Shown: positions 1 through 8,603 of the stretch, piece after piece
How the letters are laid out: the number at the start of each line of letters is the position of its first letter
Numbering within the stretch: position 1 is the stretch's first letter
Virus record (IMG/VR): IMGVR_UViG_3300037840_000177
Span: 1-27,115 of that record
Length of the DNA: 27,115 nt
Source: a virus
Strand: one strand, 5' to 3'
Notes under the pieces: generated by a model
Seen by the model: only the letters and a program-made list of their open reading frames with translations
Database searches by the model: none
What the model was told of the DNA's origin: nothing
Translations under genes and position numbers: made by a program

Positions 1-687
1 AAGGTTGATCCAGGCCCAACTATATGTATTTCTTTGGCTATTCAAACATGAAATCTTATCTAATCTTAGATCTAACAATCTAGATTTCTTATTGATCCAG
101 CTCTCATACTTTCCTAATTGACGCATAACGCCAGCAGGTGTTTCATAATTATATTCTGCACAAATTCTGTCAGCTAAAGCATATTTCAAATAGGTTATAA
201 AAAACATATCCAATGTAAGACTTAAGTCTTGACCTAATGCGACCTCCGATAACCTAAAAGTTCCATGTATTTCCATGGGGTAGGCTTGGTCTGGTTCAAA
301 ATAAATATATAGATTGCCGCCGCCAAACTGTCTTTCAAAGTACCATTGATTAGGAAGCGTCTTAATATTCTCCACCCGATTAGAGCCGAAGTAAGCATTA
401 CGCTTTGTATAAGCCATACTAAACCGAACCGAATTCAAAAAGAAAACGAGGGTATCAATTTGAATCAGATTCGGAATCGTATATTTTTCTTGGCCCGGAA
501 CCGCATTGAAGTCATAAGTGGTTTCATATGGAATCATTCCATCATCTACCACCTTCTCATCAATGATTTCATTGAGCCAAGAGAGGCCATCCCCTATCTG
601 CTGTCCACTAACCGTTTCAAACTCTCTAGAAACAACTCCTGAGGCATAGAAAGCGTTTGCTATGAGTTGATTTGTTGTATACGCCAT
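1..687 (-). CDS. P22 gp4-like head completion/connector protein (C-terminus cut by window edge)
   Basis: The frame opens with ATG at 687 and stays open to base 1, giving 229 residues without a stop, so the C-terminus lies outside the window. The start MAYTTNQLIANAFYASGVVS follows a clear AGGAG. Visible features are an N-terminal helical part with GLSWLNEIIDEK, a PGQEKYTIPNLIQIDTL stretch and a C-terminal DMFFITYLKYALADRICAEY helix. This layout is familiar from the gp4-like proteins that bind below the portal in short-tailed phages and close the filled head. Its place after the coat and an accessory head gene, all on the minus strand and 12 bases apart, supports a head-tail joining role. The family call is from memory of such proteins, not from a search. 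Another connector or adaptor class remains possible. Confidence 0.62.
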   Translation of the reverse strand, partial: MAYTTNQLIANAFYASGVVSREFETVSGQQIGDGLSWLNEIIDEKVVDDGMIPYETTYDFNAVPGQEKYTIPNLIQIDTLVFFLNSVRFSMAYTKRNAYFGSNRVENIKTLPNQWYFERQFGGGNLYIYFEPDQAYPMEIHGTFRLSEVALGQDLSLTLDMFFITYLKYALADRICAEYNYETPAGVMRQLGKYESWINKKSRLLDLRLDKISCLNSQRNTYSWAWINL

Positions 688-699
688 AGGGGATCTCCT

Positions 700-1440
700 T
701 TATAGATTATCTCTATATCCAGACACTAGTAGCGCCAACGCATCTGAAGCAGAAGTTTCCTTATGCTCAATCGTTGGAACACCTGAGTTTAGAGCGCAAG
801 GAACAACTGCCATACCTTGTTGCTCTGCTGCTACGCCATATCCAAATACAACCATCGCAGCTGTCGGCGTAGAGCCATAAGGGCCCATATTGACGACGTT
901 CGTTGCGCTATTAGCTGTGTACTGAACCTTCAAGAAGGATTCACAAGCTAATGGAGGAACGCCTGCTGCAAGTGATTGTGTTGCGTATGCCGTACCCGTC
1001 GTAATGGCAGGTGTTGCAATTGGCGTGTCATACCACATATCTTTAGCGCCACCATTTCCATATTGCCAGAACTTAAGAACATGAGCTGAGCCATCAGTTA
1101 GGACAAAGCCTACACGACGGTACATATCATAACCAAAAGGCAATGAGGGCTGGGAAGCATTTAAAGATAGCAAGCTGGCCGTTGGCTGGTATTCCGTAGA
1201 ATCACCAATAACGTAAACAGCATAAAAACTTGATGCTACTGCAGCTGCAATATCAACACCATTGGCGCCGACTGAAGTAATTGTATTAGTTACTAAAGCT
1301 GGTAATACGATGTCATTGATATCGTTGCTATTAGAAGCAGCGCCTGCTGCCATGGTAAAAGTCGTTGTACTTGCCCATACAAGCTGAAGACCGTTCACAT
1401 AAGCGAGCCGGGCATTCACAATTGGGGTATTAACTGTCAT
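700..1440 (-). CDS. Accessory head/decoration-like structural protein
   Basis: A 246-residue protein lying directly after the coat gene, with AGGAG before its ATG. The sequence is rich in Ala, Thr, Val and Ser, has no membrane segment and looks beta-rich. A central block carries FYAVYVIGDSTEYQPTASLL, then SLPFGYDMYRRVGFVLTDGS, a pattern I associate with virion proteins that often follow the coat gene in P22-like phages of environmental origin. A role as capsid decoration or a fibre-like head accessory is inferred from this position. It is probably co-transcribed with scaffold and coat. Function is not proven by any motif. Confidence 0.55.
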   Translation of the reverse strand: MTVNTPIVNARLAYVNGLQLVWASTTTFTMAAGAASNSNDINDIVLPALVTNTITSVGANGVDIAAAVASSFYAVYVIGDSTEYQPTASLLSLNASQPSLPFGYDMYRRVGFVLTDGSAHVLKFWQYGNGGAKDMWYDTPIATPAITTGTAYATQSLAAGVPPLACESFLKVQYTANSATNVVNMGPYGSTPTAAMVVFGYGVAAEQQGMAVVPCALNSGVPTIEHKETSASDALALLVSGYRDNL

Positions 1441-1489
1441 AACAGTCTCCTATTTTTTAATTCGTTGCGAGGGGAATGTATTGAGTTCA

Positions 1490-2737
1490 TCATATTGGCA
1501 ACGCTACGAGCATCGAATATTCATCTACGAGTGTAGCTCCCCAGATGCAGTCGGTCACATAACCACGCTGATTTTGACCAAATAACGAACCGTAGTAACT
1601 TCTTAAGGAAGCGCCGGAATCTGGGTCAGTGGCAATACCAGTTGGATATGGAACTTCTTCTGGCAATCTTGGCATTGCTAAGAACATTGGGTCACCAGAG
1701 TAAATAAGACCGCAACGGTGACTTGGCAATACAGTTGCCTGCATTCCAGCAACAATTGGTGTATTAATGTTTTGATCTTGTCCTGAATTAACTTGTAATG
1801 GAGGGTAGATACTAACCGTAACTTGATTACCACCTGTTGAAGCTGCTTGCGCTGTAGCACGGAACTGCACAGGGTTTTGAGATATTTTGTGACCAATGAA
1901 GGTTAAATATCTTAGATTTGTGAAACCGCTCACACCATCACTAAACTGGAATTTATCATAAGCTTGAACAGAGTTTGGATCGTTCGCAGCATTAGTTCCT
2001 GAGAAAGTGATTGCAGTCACAGCACCATTCGCATCAAGCGTCGTAGATACAACGGTTAATGTTGAAGCCTCGTTACCTTCCGTTCCAGAAATGTGAGTCT
2101 TTAACAGGTTAGATTGATACCATTCACATTTGCTGAACTCACCAATTTCCCATGACATAGCCTCACGATTACCTCTATCAAGCGTAAATTGGTTTAAACC
2201 AGAGTTTACGATTAATGGGAAGGTTAGGTCTGATAGGAAACCTTTAGTATCCATTACAGCCGCACCGTAGTTACGGAAGAAGGCTAAAGCGTTTGCTAAT
2301 TGCAAATAACTGTTAATAGGATTAACGCCATCACCATAAAAACGATAAGTATTAGTTTCAGCAAGTTGTGCAATATTGGATTCAATTTGAGTTCCAATTT
2401 CTGATACAGCTGATTGGCCAAATCTTTCCATGTAATCACGAACGTTGAAAATAAACTGTTGAGCAGTAAATTCATACGCTGTGCTAACTTGTTGGTTTAC
2501 CGTCAAAGTTTGAACACGCTGAACTGCAGGTTGGAATGTAACAACCAGGGAGTTCGTTGTGGTAAATCTCGGAGGCAAATCGAAGCTCACTGTGTCCCCT
2601 AGATTCTTAGGGACTGAGTCATTAAACCCAATAAATTTCTTATTGGTAGTGCTTATAAAGCAGAACGAGTTTAAAAGAAGCGCGAGGTTACTCTCGTTAT
2701 AGGTAATAACCTGTTGCAAGATGTTATTAGTTGACAT
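1490..2737 (-). CDS. Major capsid (coat) protein, P22-like
   Basis: A 415-residue protein starting at ATG with GGAGA upstream, placed directly after the scaffold gene. N-terminal residues LNSFCFISTTNKKF and NLGDTVSFDLPPRFTT, the middle part FNVRDYMERFGQSAVSEIGTQIE and the tail GASLRSYYGSLFGQNQRGYVTDCIWGA (in two parts) resemble the P22 coat family, which has an HK97 fold with an inserted domain. Length is close to the 430 residues of P22 gp5. Gene order portal, scaffold, coat agrees. It would form the icosahedral shell around the scaffold core. Classification is by recognition of the pattern and order rather than by alignment. Confidence 0.85.
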   Translation of the reverse strand: MSTNNILQQVITYNESNLALLLNSFCFISTTNKKFIGFNDSVPKNLGDTVSFDLPPRFTTTNSLVVTFQPAVQRVQTLTVNQQVSTAYEFTAQQFIFNVRDYMERFGQSAVSEIGTQIESNIAQLAETNTYRFYGDGVNPINSYLQLANALAFFRNYGAAVMDTKGFLSDLTFPLIVNSGLNQFTLDRGNREAMSWEIGEFSKCEWYQSNLLKTHISGTEGNEASTLTVVSTTLDANGAVTAITFSGTNAANDPNSVQAYDKFQFSDGVSGFTNLRYLTFIGHKISQNPVQFRATAQAASTGGNQVTVSIYPPLQVNSGQDQNINTPIVAGMQATVLPSHRCGLIYSGDPMFLAMPRLPEEVPYPTGIATDPDSGASLRSYYGSLFGQNQRGYVTDCIWGATLVDEYSMLVALPI

Positions 2738-2817
2738 TGCAATCTCCGTTTGCGTTTAACAAAGGGAGCAATGGCAAACTGGTTCGTTCTACCCTCTAAG
2801 CGTTAGCCTTTAAGTTT

Positions 2818-3543
2818 TTAACCTCTAAGCCAAGGCTGCGAGCGTAAATCCCGAATCGTCATCTGACCATTGCTACCGGATACACGGGAAGGTTGCAATG
2901 GAGACAACGGAGCATTCGTCGGGTTTTGTTGTGCCTCTTGTCTAGCCATATTATTTTGGCTTATAGACTGGGATAGGCGCACCAACTCAGCTTGGGCTAG
3001 ACGCGGTGACGTCTTTGCCAATGAATCAAGGGTTACGAGCTTTTGAGGATTTTTACTGAGTTCGTAGATGATGTCGCCAGCATTCTCAACCCCTGATACT
3101 AGATAGACCAGTTGTGGGAACGCGGTTGGATCGAAATCCTTTGTCACATCATCGAAATCGGTATATGCCTTACGACCTAAGTCCATTCGGGCATGATAGG
3201 CATTTGCGACGGTTGTCATTTCTTGTTGGAATTGACGCTCTTGCATTTCCCTATTAAAGCGCTCTTGGACTTGCTGATAGATTGCATCGGCTTCAGAATC
3301 AGTTGGGTAACCCCGACTCTGTTCCTGTCTCTGAGGTTGCTGCATCTGCTGTTGTTGCATCTGCGCTTGCTCAGCTCTTTGTTGATACTCTCTTTCAGCT
3401 TCTTGCCGTGCACGCGCTGCTGCAGCTTGCTTTTCGCGAGCTACAATGGCATTCACCTCAGCTTGGGTTAGCGTCTTTTCAGGCGCTGCCATCTGTGGTT
3501 GAAAATCAGGCGTGGCTCCGCCACTTAATTCTTGTTCATCCAT
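2818..3543 (-). CDS. Capsid scaffolding protein
   Basis: About 241 residues, highly charged and very Gln-rich. Roughly residues 25-80 form a predicted long helix or coiled coil (AVNAIVAREKQAAAARARQE, then MQQQQMQQPQ), followed by a folded middle (KAYTDFDDVTKDFDPTAFPQ) and a C-terminus ending RDLRSQPWLRG. Composition, size and position just before the coat gene fit an internal scaffold that guides shell assembly and is later lost. I chose ATG at 3543 because AAGGA lies six bases before it; an in-frame TTG two codons earlier overlaps that spacing. An 80-base gap separates it from the coat gene. Confidence 0.8.
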   Translation of the reverse strand: MDEQELSGGATPDFQPQMAAPEKTLTQAEVNAIVAREKQAAAARARQEAEREYQQRAEQAQMQQQQMQQPQRQEQSRGYPTDSEADAIYQQVQERFNREMQERQFQQEMTTVANAYHARMDLGRKAYTDFDDVTKDFDPTAFPQLVYLVSGVENAGDIIYELSKNPQKLVTLDSLAKTSPRLAQAELVRLSQSISQNNMARQEAQQNPTNAPLSPLQPSRVSGSNGQMTIRDLRSQPWLRG

Positions 3544-3650
3544 AAACAATCCTTCCTTTTCTTACACCATTACCCGCGTGCCACGGTATACCTCTTTCGA
3601 TGAGTTCGCCGTCTTAATCCTTAAAACGGAAAGTTAAACCCGAAATTTTA

Positions 3651-3665
3651 AGTGGTCGGTCCACT
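3651..3665 (-). promoter_or_regulatory. Short hairpin in the 5' leader of the scaffold-coat transcript
   Basis: AGTGG, a five-base loop and CCACT form a perfect five-base-pair stem. It lies about 40 bases after the candidate promoter and 110 bases before the scaffold start. It could be an operator, a leader structure or chance. The rest of the leader (3550-3759) holds no open frame that I can support. Confidence 0.3.
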
Positions 3666-3702
3666 AATTCTTAAACTTCTAATCTATCTAACTTCTAATT
3701 TG

Positions 3703-3731
3703 AGTGTAGTCTTACTCATAAATAAAGTCAA
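3703..3731 (-). promoter_or_regulatory. Candidate sigma70 promoter for scaffold and coat genes
   Basis: On the minus strand TTGACT (3731-3726), a spacer of exactly 17 bases and TACACT (3708-3703). It sits in the only sizeable non-coding gap (3550-3759) of the head cluster, just upstream of the gene that must be made in the largest amounts. A direct repeat of AACTTCTAAT lies just downstream of the -10 box. Confidence 0.55.
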
Positions 3732-3759
3732 CTTTCTTTTTGAATATTTGCAAGAAAAA

Positions 3760-3912
3760 TTACTTCTTTCTTCCACTTTTCTTTTTAGGCTTATTAGCTA
3801 TGTTAAGGGCAATCGCGACAGCTTGCTTGTGAGGTTTTACACGTGATTCTGTCCGTATATTTTTGGCTATCCCATCCTTTGTCCTAGCTTTAGGGCCTTT
3901 AACTAATGGCAT
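3760..3912 (-). CDS. Small basic protein, DUF6496-like
   Basis: A 50-residue, strongly basic protein: starts MPLVKGPKARTKDGIAKNIR, has a core HKQAVAIALNIA and ends PKKKSGRKK. The pattern 'K-Q-A-(I/V)-A-I-A-L' within a Lys/Arg/Gly context is typical of small proteins found beside portal genes in environmental phages. It is one base past the stop-start spacing of the next gene, so the three small basic genes here look like one translational unit. It may bind DNA or be a minor virion protein; no function is known to me. Confidence 0.6.
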   Translation of the reverse strand: MPLVKGPKARTKDGIAKNIRTESRVKPHKQAVAIALNIANKPKKKSGRKK

Positions 3913-3913
3913 A

Positions 3914-4099
3914 TTACTTCTTCATCTTCTTTAAGGTCTGCGCTAAATTGGCTCTGCGACGCATCATAGGGCTCTTGCTCTTTTCAGCTTTTTTAAGTTT
4001 AACTTCTGGAATATCTTCGCCTTTCTTGACATGCAAAGCCTTTCTTAGGGCGCCCTTCTTAGAGGGATTAATCGCTTTTTGAATCCATTTCTCAGCCAT
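3914..4099 (-). CDS. Small basic protein next to portal
   Basis: 61 residues, with start MAEKWIQKAINPSKKGALRK, then HVKKGEDIPEVKLKKAEK and an end RRRANLAQTLKKMKK. Small proteins of this kind (MAEKWIQKAI...LAQTLKKM) recur near portal genes of podovirus-like genomes. Nearly a third of the residues are Lys or Arg and there is no membrane segment. ATG is preceded by only a weak ribosome site, so translation may depend on coupling to the gene that ends at 4102. The function is unknown; nucleic-acid binding is a reasonable guess from charge. Confidence 0.6.
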   Translation of the reverse strand: MAEKWIQKAINPSKKGALRKALHVKKGEDIPEVKLKKAEKSKSPMMRRRANLAQTLKKMKK

Positions 4100-4101
4100 G
4101 A

Positions 4102-4278
4102 TTATTTCTGCCCATTCCGGTGGATACCCATCTTTTGGCCTTTGTTCTGAGGGTTCTTGCCCATATCAGAATGCTTTAAGGGGTCTTTATTCATATCTTT
4201 AACACGAGAGATTGCAGAAGAGGCTTTTTCTCCGCAGTCCTTATTAGCTACATATTTTTGGCTCATACCTTTTTTCAT
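4102..4278 (-). CDS. Small Lys/Asn/Gly-rich protein next to portal
   Basis: A 58-residue frame starting MKKGMSQKYVANKDCGEKAS with AGGAG seven bases upstream, overlapping the portal stop region by adjacency (portal stop at 4280). It ends KNPQNKGQKMGIHRNGQK. It is hydrophilic, with one cysteine and no recognisable domain. The good ribosome site and tight packing support it as a real gene. It forms a run of three small basic genes with those at 3914 and 3760. Function unknown. Confidence 0.6.
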   Translation of the reverse strand: MKKGMSQKYVANKDCGEKASSAISRVKDMNKDPLKHSDMGKNPQNKGQKMGIHRNGQK

Positions 4279-4279
4279 T

Positions 4280-6418
4280 TTATGTCTCCTTATTGTTTTT
4301 GTTTACGCGCTCGAAGGTGTCAGCGATAGATGTCATATCCCTAACGAGCTCTCTTGCGGTTTCAGCGTCCTGCTGAGCTGCTTTTTGATCGAGCTCAAGG
4401 CCTTCCAACTGGATTTTAGCCATGGTCTCAACAAACTTCGTTTCTGAATCTCTCTCTTTAATCGCTACATTAGCAGCGTCTAACTTGGCTTTTTCCTGTA
4501 TTGACATTAAACCAAGCTCTTCAATCGTCGGAGACTTCATCGTTCTTTGGAATTGCATCATTTCTAATTGAGCTTTTTGCTGCATTGCCTGAGCTTCTGC
4601 TTGCTGCTGTTGAGCTTGAGACTGTTGCATCTGCTGTCTTTGCTGAGCGAGTTGCTTCTCAAATTCCATCGCTTTTTCTTTAAGCCCTTCGATTCCACGA
4701 ATATCAATATTATCCAGAAGCACCTGAAGACCTTGCTCGTTAATGAATTGGGAGAACAGAGCAGACGCTTGCATCAGGCTTATGATGGCATTTAAAGCTA
4801 TTTCTTTTTGCATCGCGAAGTTAACGCCAGATTCTACCTTCACTTCTAATGAGTTAGGGTCGTAGTTCATATAGATTGAACCTTTCTTGTTAATCTCCAT
4901 GTGCGACCTTTTCCCGTCAGGAAGGACTATAGGAAGCGTTCTAGGCGTTCTATAATATTTCGGTATCAAATCTACGACTATCTGGGCAACTCGGTTTAAA
5001 CCCTTTATATAGCCCACGATATAAGGCATTGAGGCATTATTGCTCTGTATAGCTGAACGCGCGAATGCTATCCCACTGAAATTATCCTTAGCCACCCCAG
5101 CTGCTCCATCGTATGAGCCAAGAATAACCTGAGTCATCTCATCGCTCATTCTAAATGTGTTGGGAATCTCTGGAGGTATGGGGGTACGGTTAACCTCGCG
5201 AGGGGGAGGAAGTTGTACGTCTGGGTTGCGAGCATCCAGAAAGTGATTATAAATAAGAGTATCTGCCTTTTGGACATTCTGATACGCTGTTTGATAATCC
5301 TCTGGTATAGATTCAATTGCGACTATGAACTTATGTTGGATAGTATTCTCGAGTTCGTTAGCCAACGATTGGCCAGCATAATTCTTAAGTCTTTGAAGGC
5401 CTTGAGCATGATACACGTACGGTCTTGTCATCTGGGCTGATGAACCAGACTTGGTTATCATGATTGAATTGCCGTCGACAAATACTATCGGTAAAAATTT
5501 AAAATCCGTTTCGACATATTCTAGTACTTTTGTCTCACAAAAGCGATATCGACAGATGGTTTCAATCATCGTGATTCTGGGTTCGCCAACTGGAATAGGC
5601 GGCTGTTGAATGTGGCCGCCGTCTTCCCATTCTTGAAGAAACTTTTTGTAAGCTTTCTCTGTTACAGCATGACCATTGGAGAGTTTAACAATCTTCTCTT
5701 TCTTTTTCTTCTTCTCGTAATAGTCACAAACTAGAACGATATCCTCTTTCTCATTAGTAAATGACCAACTAAAGCCTGATAAAGAACGTGTAAAATTCAT
5801 GGATTCGAGGGCGTCCTTGCCATACTGCTCCATAAACGCGTCTTTAGTCATAGGAGATATCTCACCACAAAAACGGCCATCGCCTTTGTGGGATTCCCTA
5901 GCTAATGGGTCAAAAAAACAAAGTGTCGGATCAAAAACACGGGAAACGCAAATCTTCTGCTCGAAGCTCATCTCATTCAGATAATCCGTATGAACCTTTA
6001 CAGCCGAAAATCCTCCCGCTAGGAGGTCGGTATAAACGTTGTAGGCTAACATGTCATTAGAAGATTCTGAGAAGATAGCGCCTAAATGGCCTTCGAGGAC
6101 CTTAAGCGTTTCGGTGAAATCGGGGGTTAGAAATGATAATGGAACGCCATCAGCGGCTCTTACGCTTATAGAAGGTTGTTGCTTTGCAAACTCACCACGT
6201 AATCGGCTTATATAAGCCTCCAGAATGTTGAACTCGAGCGTGGGACGTCCTGTTGTAAGGAGGGCCGCAAGCTCTTGCTGATTCATAGAAGTATTGAAAA
6301 CAAAGCTAATGAACTCATTAAACCTGTTTACATTGTCTTTAAAGTACTCATTAGCCTCTTCGACCGTTTCTTTAAGGTCAGCAAGACGTTCAGAATACTT
6401 TTTGGCCACCTCGGTCAT
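4280..6418 (-). CDS. Portal protein, P22-like
   Basis: 712 residues, close to the 725 of P22 gp1. The N-terminal half has LTTGRPTLEFNILEAYISRL and WSFTNEKEDIVLVCDYYEKK, as in long podovirus portals. The middle carries the conserved-looking VDGNSIMITKSGSSAQMTRPYVYHA (given here only as a landmark near residues 325-350). Residues of about 580-630 are extremely Gln-rich (QQRQQMQQSQAQQQQAEAQA) and probably form the long C-terminal helical barrel/coiled coil. It would form the dodecameric DNA entry channel and bind terminase. The start lies 29 bases inside the terminase gene, so the two are translationally coupled. Confidence 0.85.
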   Translation of the reverse strand: MTEVAKKYSERLADLKETVEEANEYFKDNVNRFNEFISFVFNTSMNQQELAALLTTGRPTLEFNILEAYISRLRGEFAKQQPSISVRAADGVPLSFLTPDFTETLKVLEGHLGAIFSESSNDMLAYNVYTDLLAGGFSAVKVHTDYLNEMSFEQKICVSRVFDPTLCFFDPLARESHKGDGRFCGEISPMTKDAFMEQYGKDALESMNFTRSLSGFSWSFTNEKEDIVLVCDYYEKKKKKEKIVKLSNGHAVTEKAYKKFLQEWEDGGHIQQPPIPVGEPRITMIETICRYRFCETKVLEYVETDFKFLPIVFVDGNSIMITKSGSSAQMTRPYVYHAQGLQRLKNYAGQSLANELENTIQHKFIVAIESIPEDYQTAYQNVQKADTLIYNHFLDARNPDVQLPPPREVNRTPIPPEIPNTFRMSDEMTQVILGSYDGAAGVAKDNFSGIAFARSAIQSNNASMPYIVGYIKGLNRVAQIVVDLIPKYYRTPRTLPIVLPDGKRSHMEINKKGSIYMNYDPNSLEVKVESGVNFAMQKEIALNAIISLMQASALFSQFINEQGLQVLLDNIDIRGIEGLKEKAMEFEKQLAQQRQQMQQSQAQQQQAEAQAMQQKAQLEMMQFQRTMKSPTIEELGLMSIQEKAKLDAANVAIKERDSETKFVETMAKIQLEGLELDQKAAQQDAETARELVRDMTSIADTFERVNKNNKET

Positions 6419-7955
6419 AGTTTTTAGCGTTCCCTGCTATTATTTTGTCACTTAACGTCCTGTTAAGCTTGATTAAGATATCACTTCTTATGTTATCTTT
6501 CTTATCTATACTATATACTGTCTTGTCAATAAGTGCTAGTCGGATAGCATCTGCAAGCGTGTCTGCTATATCATCATGCCTGTGGCTTTCATTAGCCGTT
6601 ATGGACGTCATATGCTTGACGCAAATATCTTTATGTTTGGCGCCATCTGTGAAGGAAATATACTTAGAGGCTACATAGGGCTGAATTTCCAAAAAGCGTT
6701 GCGTCTTACTTCCAGAAGCCCTTGTTCGTTCTATTTCTCTAATAGTCAGCCCTCTGATTTCTTTTAAAACCGAAATAAGCGTTACACCGGTTGATTTCTT
6801 CTCAATAGCAGCCATTAAGGGGGGCGTTTTATGCCTACAGCAATCTGCGTAGAACTGAACAAACTGGTCTCGAAGGTCCTTTGGTTCCACGCGTAACTCT
6901 ACAGAGTCCAACCAATGGATTCCCAGTTCGCCGGTCTTTCTGCCGAAGTTCTCTATCTCATATAAGCCCCAGAAGGAAAATACGGTAGCGTCGTTCCAGC
7001 TTTTAGAGGTTTCCGCAGTATCGCAAGTCAGGAAAGTGAATAATATTTCAGGTTCATGGTCTAACGTTACAAACCAATCAGGCTTAAAGAGCCCCCCACC
7101 AGCGGGAATAGGGTTTTGTTGAAACTGGCTAGCAAAGACATAAGGGTCGCGCTCTTGCTTTATAAGCAATGACTCCAAGGGAAAGGCTTCTGGATAAAGG
7201 GCATTTCCAGCATCATCTATGCTTTTAAGGATAACACTATCCCATTGATACCCATCTTTACCCTCAAGGAGATACGCTGCAAGGTCCGATTCATGAACGC
7301 GCTGACCTATGTATATGTAAGGGACATTAATGCCTCTAGCGCGCTGCTGTATGGTTTCTCGATAGTTCTCTATAACACTATCTCTGATAGTATCTGAGTG
7401 TGCCTCATCTACCTTGTGTGGATCATCAACTATTACGGCCCCTGAAAACCTATCTAGCCCAGGAAGCCCACCATCTTGGCCAACAATAGCGCCTCCTGAG
7501 CCAAAAGCAGCGACAGAGCCACCAGCTGTAGTTTGAAAGAACTCTTTAGCCTTTGAATCCCATCGTATTGAAACGCCAAATAAATAATTATAGTGCCGAA
7601 GGCTAATGATACGTTTAATGGTTTCAGTGTGCTTTGCGGCAAGGGATTTAGAATATGATATGTACAGGTAGCGAGAGTCAGGATACTTAGAAAGAGTCCA
7701 AGCAACCCACATACATAAGAAAGACGATTTACCGTGTCCTGGGGGAACATTGATGATGAGTCTTTGGCTTGGAATTTGCAGTCTTGCTGCTTTTGTAAGG
7801 GCTCTTGAGATTGTAATTGCATGAGGTTCTCGTCCAGCAGGTGTAGATATAATGAATTCTCTTCCAGTCAGAAGTGGATAGAATACTTTGCAAAATTCTA
7901 GAAGGCTTCCTTGAAGCTCTGATACCATAGTTTCCTTATCTATATCAATCGTCAT
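6390..7955 (-). CDS. Terminase large subunit (ATPase/nuclease)
   Basis: 521 residues from the first ATG. The ATPase part shows Walker A PPGHGKSS (about 71-78) and a Walker B VIVDD (about 174-178). The C-terminal RNase H-like nuclease begins with FLTCDTAETSK (Asp near 312) and has SHRHDDIADTLADAI near the end, which would give later acidic residues. It packages DNA through the portal and cuts the concatemer. The ATG at 7955 has no good ribosome site; the in-frame ATG at 7928 has AAGGA just upstream and may be the true start. It overlaps the genes on both sides. Confidence 0.92.
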   Translation of the reverse strand: MTIDIDKETMVSELQGSLLEFCKVFYPLLTGREFIISTPAGREPHAITISRALTKAARLQIPSQRLIINVPPGHGKSSFLCMWVAWTLSKYPDSRYLYISYSKSLAAKHTETIKRIISLRHYNYLFGVSIRWDSKAKEFFQTTAGGSVAAFGSGGAIVGQDGGLPGLDRFSGAVIVDDPHKVDEAHSDTIRDSVIENYRETIQQRARGINVPYIYIGQRVHESDLAAYLLEGKDGYQWDSVILKSIDDAGNALYPEAFPLESLLIKQERDPYVFASQFQQNPIPAGGGLFKPDWFVTLDHEPEILFTFLTCDTAETSKSWNDATVFSFWGLYEIENFGRKTGELGIHWLDSVELRVEPKDLRDQFVQFYADCCRHKTPPLMAAIEKKSTGVTLISVLKEIRGLTIREIERTRASGSKTQRFLEIQPYVASKYISFTDGAKHKDICVKHMTSITANESHRHDDIADTLADAIRLALIDKTVYSIDKKDNIRSDILIKLNRTLSDKIIAGNAKNYDRGGQKVF

Positions 7956-8265
7956 ATGAAGATTTAACGCCGAAAAATTTTGCCAGTCGGTCTTCTATCC
8001 ATTCAAAATGTGCGATGTCGTCGTAGTATCCAGAAAAGGATTGTGTGAATCCATTTTTTTCCATGAAGTCCAGATTAGCCTCAATATTAAGAAGCATTTC
8101 CTTTACGGAAATTAGAGCATGATAATATTCCTCCCTGGGAGCATAGGGGCTAATTATAAAAAAATCTCTACTGTCATGGCGCTTTGCATTTTTCATTGTG
8201 TATTCCCCTGGGCAAAAAGGGCTGCTTTTGTCATCATTGATTGTAATCGGCTCTCCCGGTTCCAT
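7945..8265 (-). CDS. Unknown small protein upstream of terminase large subunit
   Basis: 106 residues, start MEPGEPITINDDKSSPFCPG with a strong AGGAG. The second half (REEYYHALISVKEMLLNIEANLDFM..., ending FFGVKSSYDD) looks helical and contains many Tyr and Phe. No membrane segment or metal motif is seen. Its 3' end overlaps the terminase start by 11 bases. I do not recognise the family; it could assist packaging, but only its position suggests so. Confidence 0.55.
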   Translation of the reverse strand: MEPGEPITINDDKSSPFCPGEYTMKNAKRHDSRDFFIISPYAPREEYYHALISVKEMLLNIEANLDFMEKNGFTQSFSGYYDDIAHFEWIEDRLAKFFGVKSSYDD

Positions 8266-8310
8266 AAAAAACTCCTAATTATTTTTTAATGACATTGTTC
8301 TGTAACTTGA

Positions 8311-8376
8311 TCAACGTCTATCGTCAACTTCAATTCCGGCAAGAAGATTATCTGTTTCGCTTATTTTTTCCCTCAT
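8311..8376 (-). CDS. Possible 21-residue peptide
   Basis: A tiny frame MREKISETDNLLAGIEVDDR(R) begins eight bases after a GAAGG formed by the end of the preceding gene. The rest of the gap 8266-8381 holds a 12-base copy (8286-8297) of the start region of the gene at 8603 (8594-8605), followed by an early stop, which looks like a leftover of a duplicated gene start. Coding status is uncertain. Confidence 0.25.
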   Translation of the reverse strand: MREKISETDNLLAGIEVDDRR

Positions 8377-8381
8377 CTAAA

Positions 8382-8603
8382 TCAACCTTCATCTTTATAA
8401 TACGACGCTAGAGTCATTATCTTCCAAACATCAAATTCGAGAACATTACAGCTTCCACTAAAGTCATTGTTTTTAATCGCATATTCCAAACTTTCTATAT
8501 CAATCTTAATAAGATTCGAAAGTAGCTCTAAACCAACCTTTGCTTCCTCTAGTCGCTCCATATACTTTATAAGTTTATTTTTAACTTCCTCGGTTAATGA
8601 CAT
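8382..8603 (-). CDS. Unknown small helical protein
   Basis: 73 residues starting MSLTEEVKNKLIKYMERLEE, rich in Leu, Glu and Lys with a heptad-like spacing, probably a helical hairpin. It ends KIMTLASYYKDEG. Its start lies inside the preceding gene (ten-base overlap), with GAGAG as ribosome site. It belongs to a series of small acidic or helical genes between the two terminase genes. Function unknown. Confidence 0.5.
   Translation of the reverse strand: MSLTEEVKNKLIKYMERLEEAKVGLELLSNLIKIDIESLEYAIKNNDFSGSCNVLEFDVWKIMTLASYYKDEG

Noticed and set aside
346-642. 98-residue frame on the plus strand
   Set aside because: It lies antisense within the gp4-like gene, lacks a ribosome site and has no protein-like pattern.
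7454-7822. 122-residue minus-strand frame inside the terminase gene
   Set aside because: Shifted-frame shadow of the Walker-motif region; the terminase frame holds all the conserved motifs.
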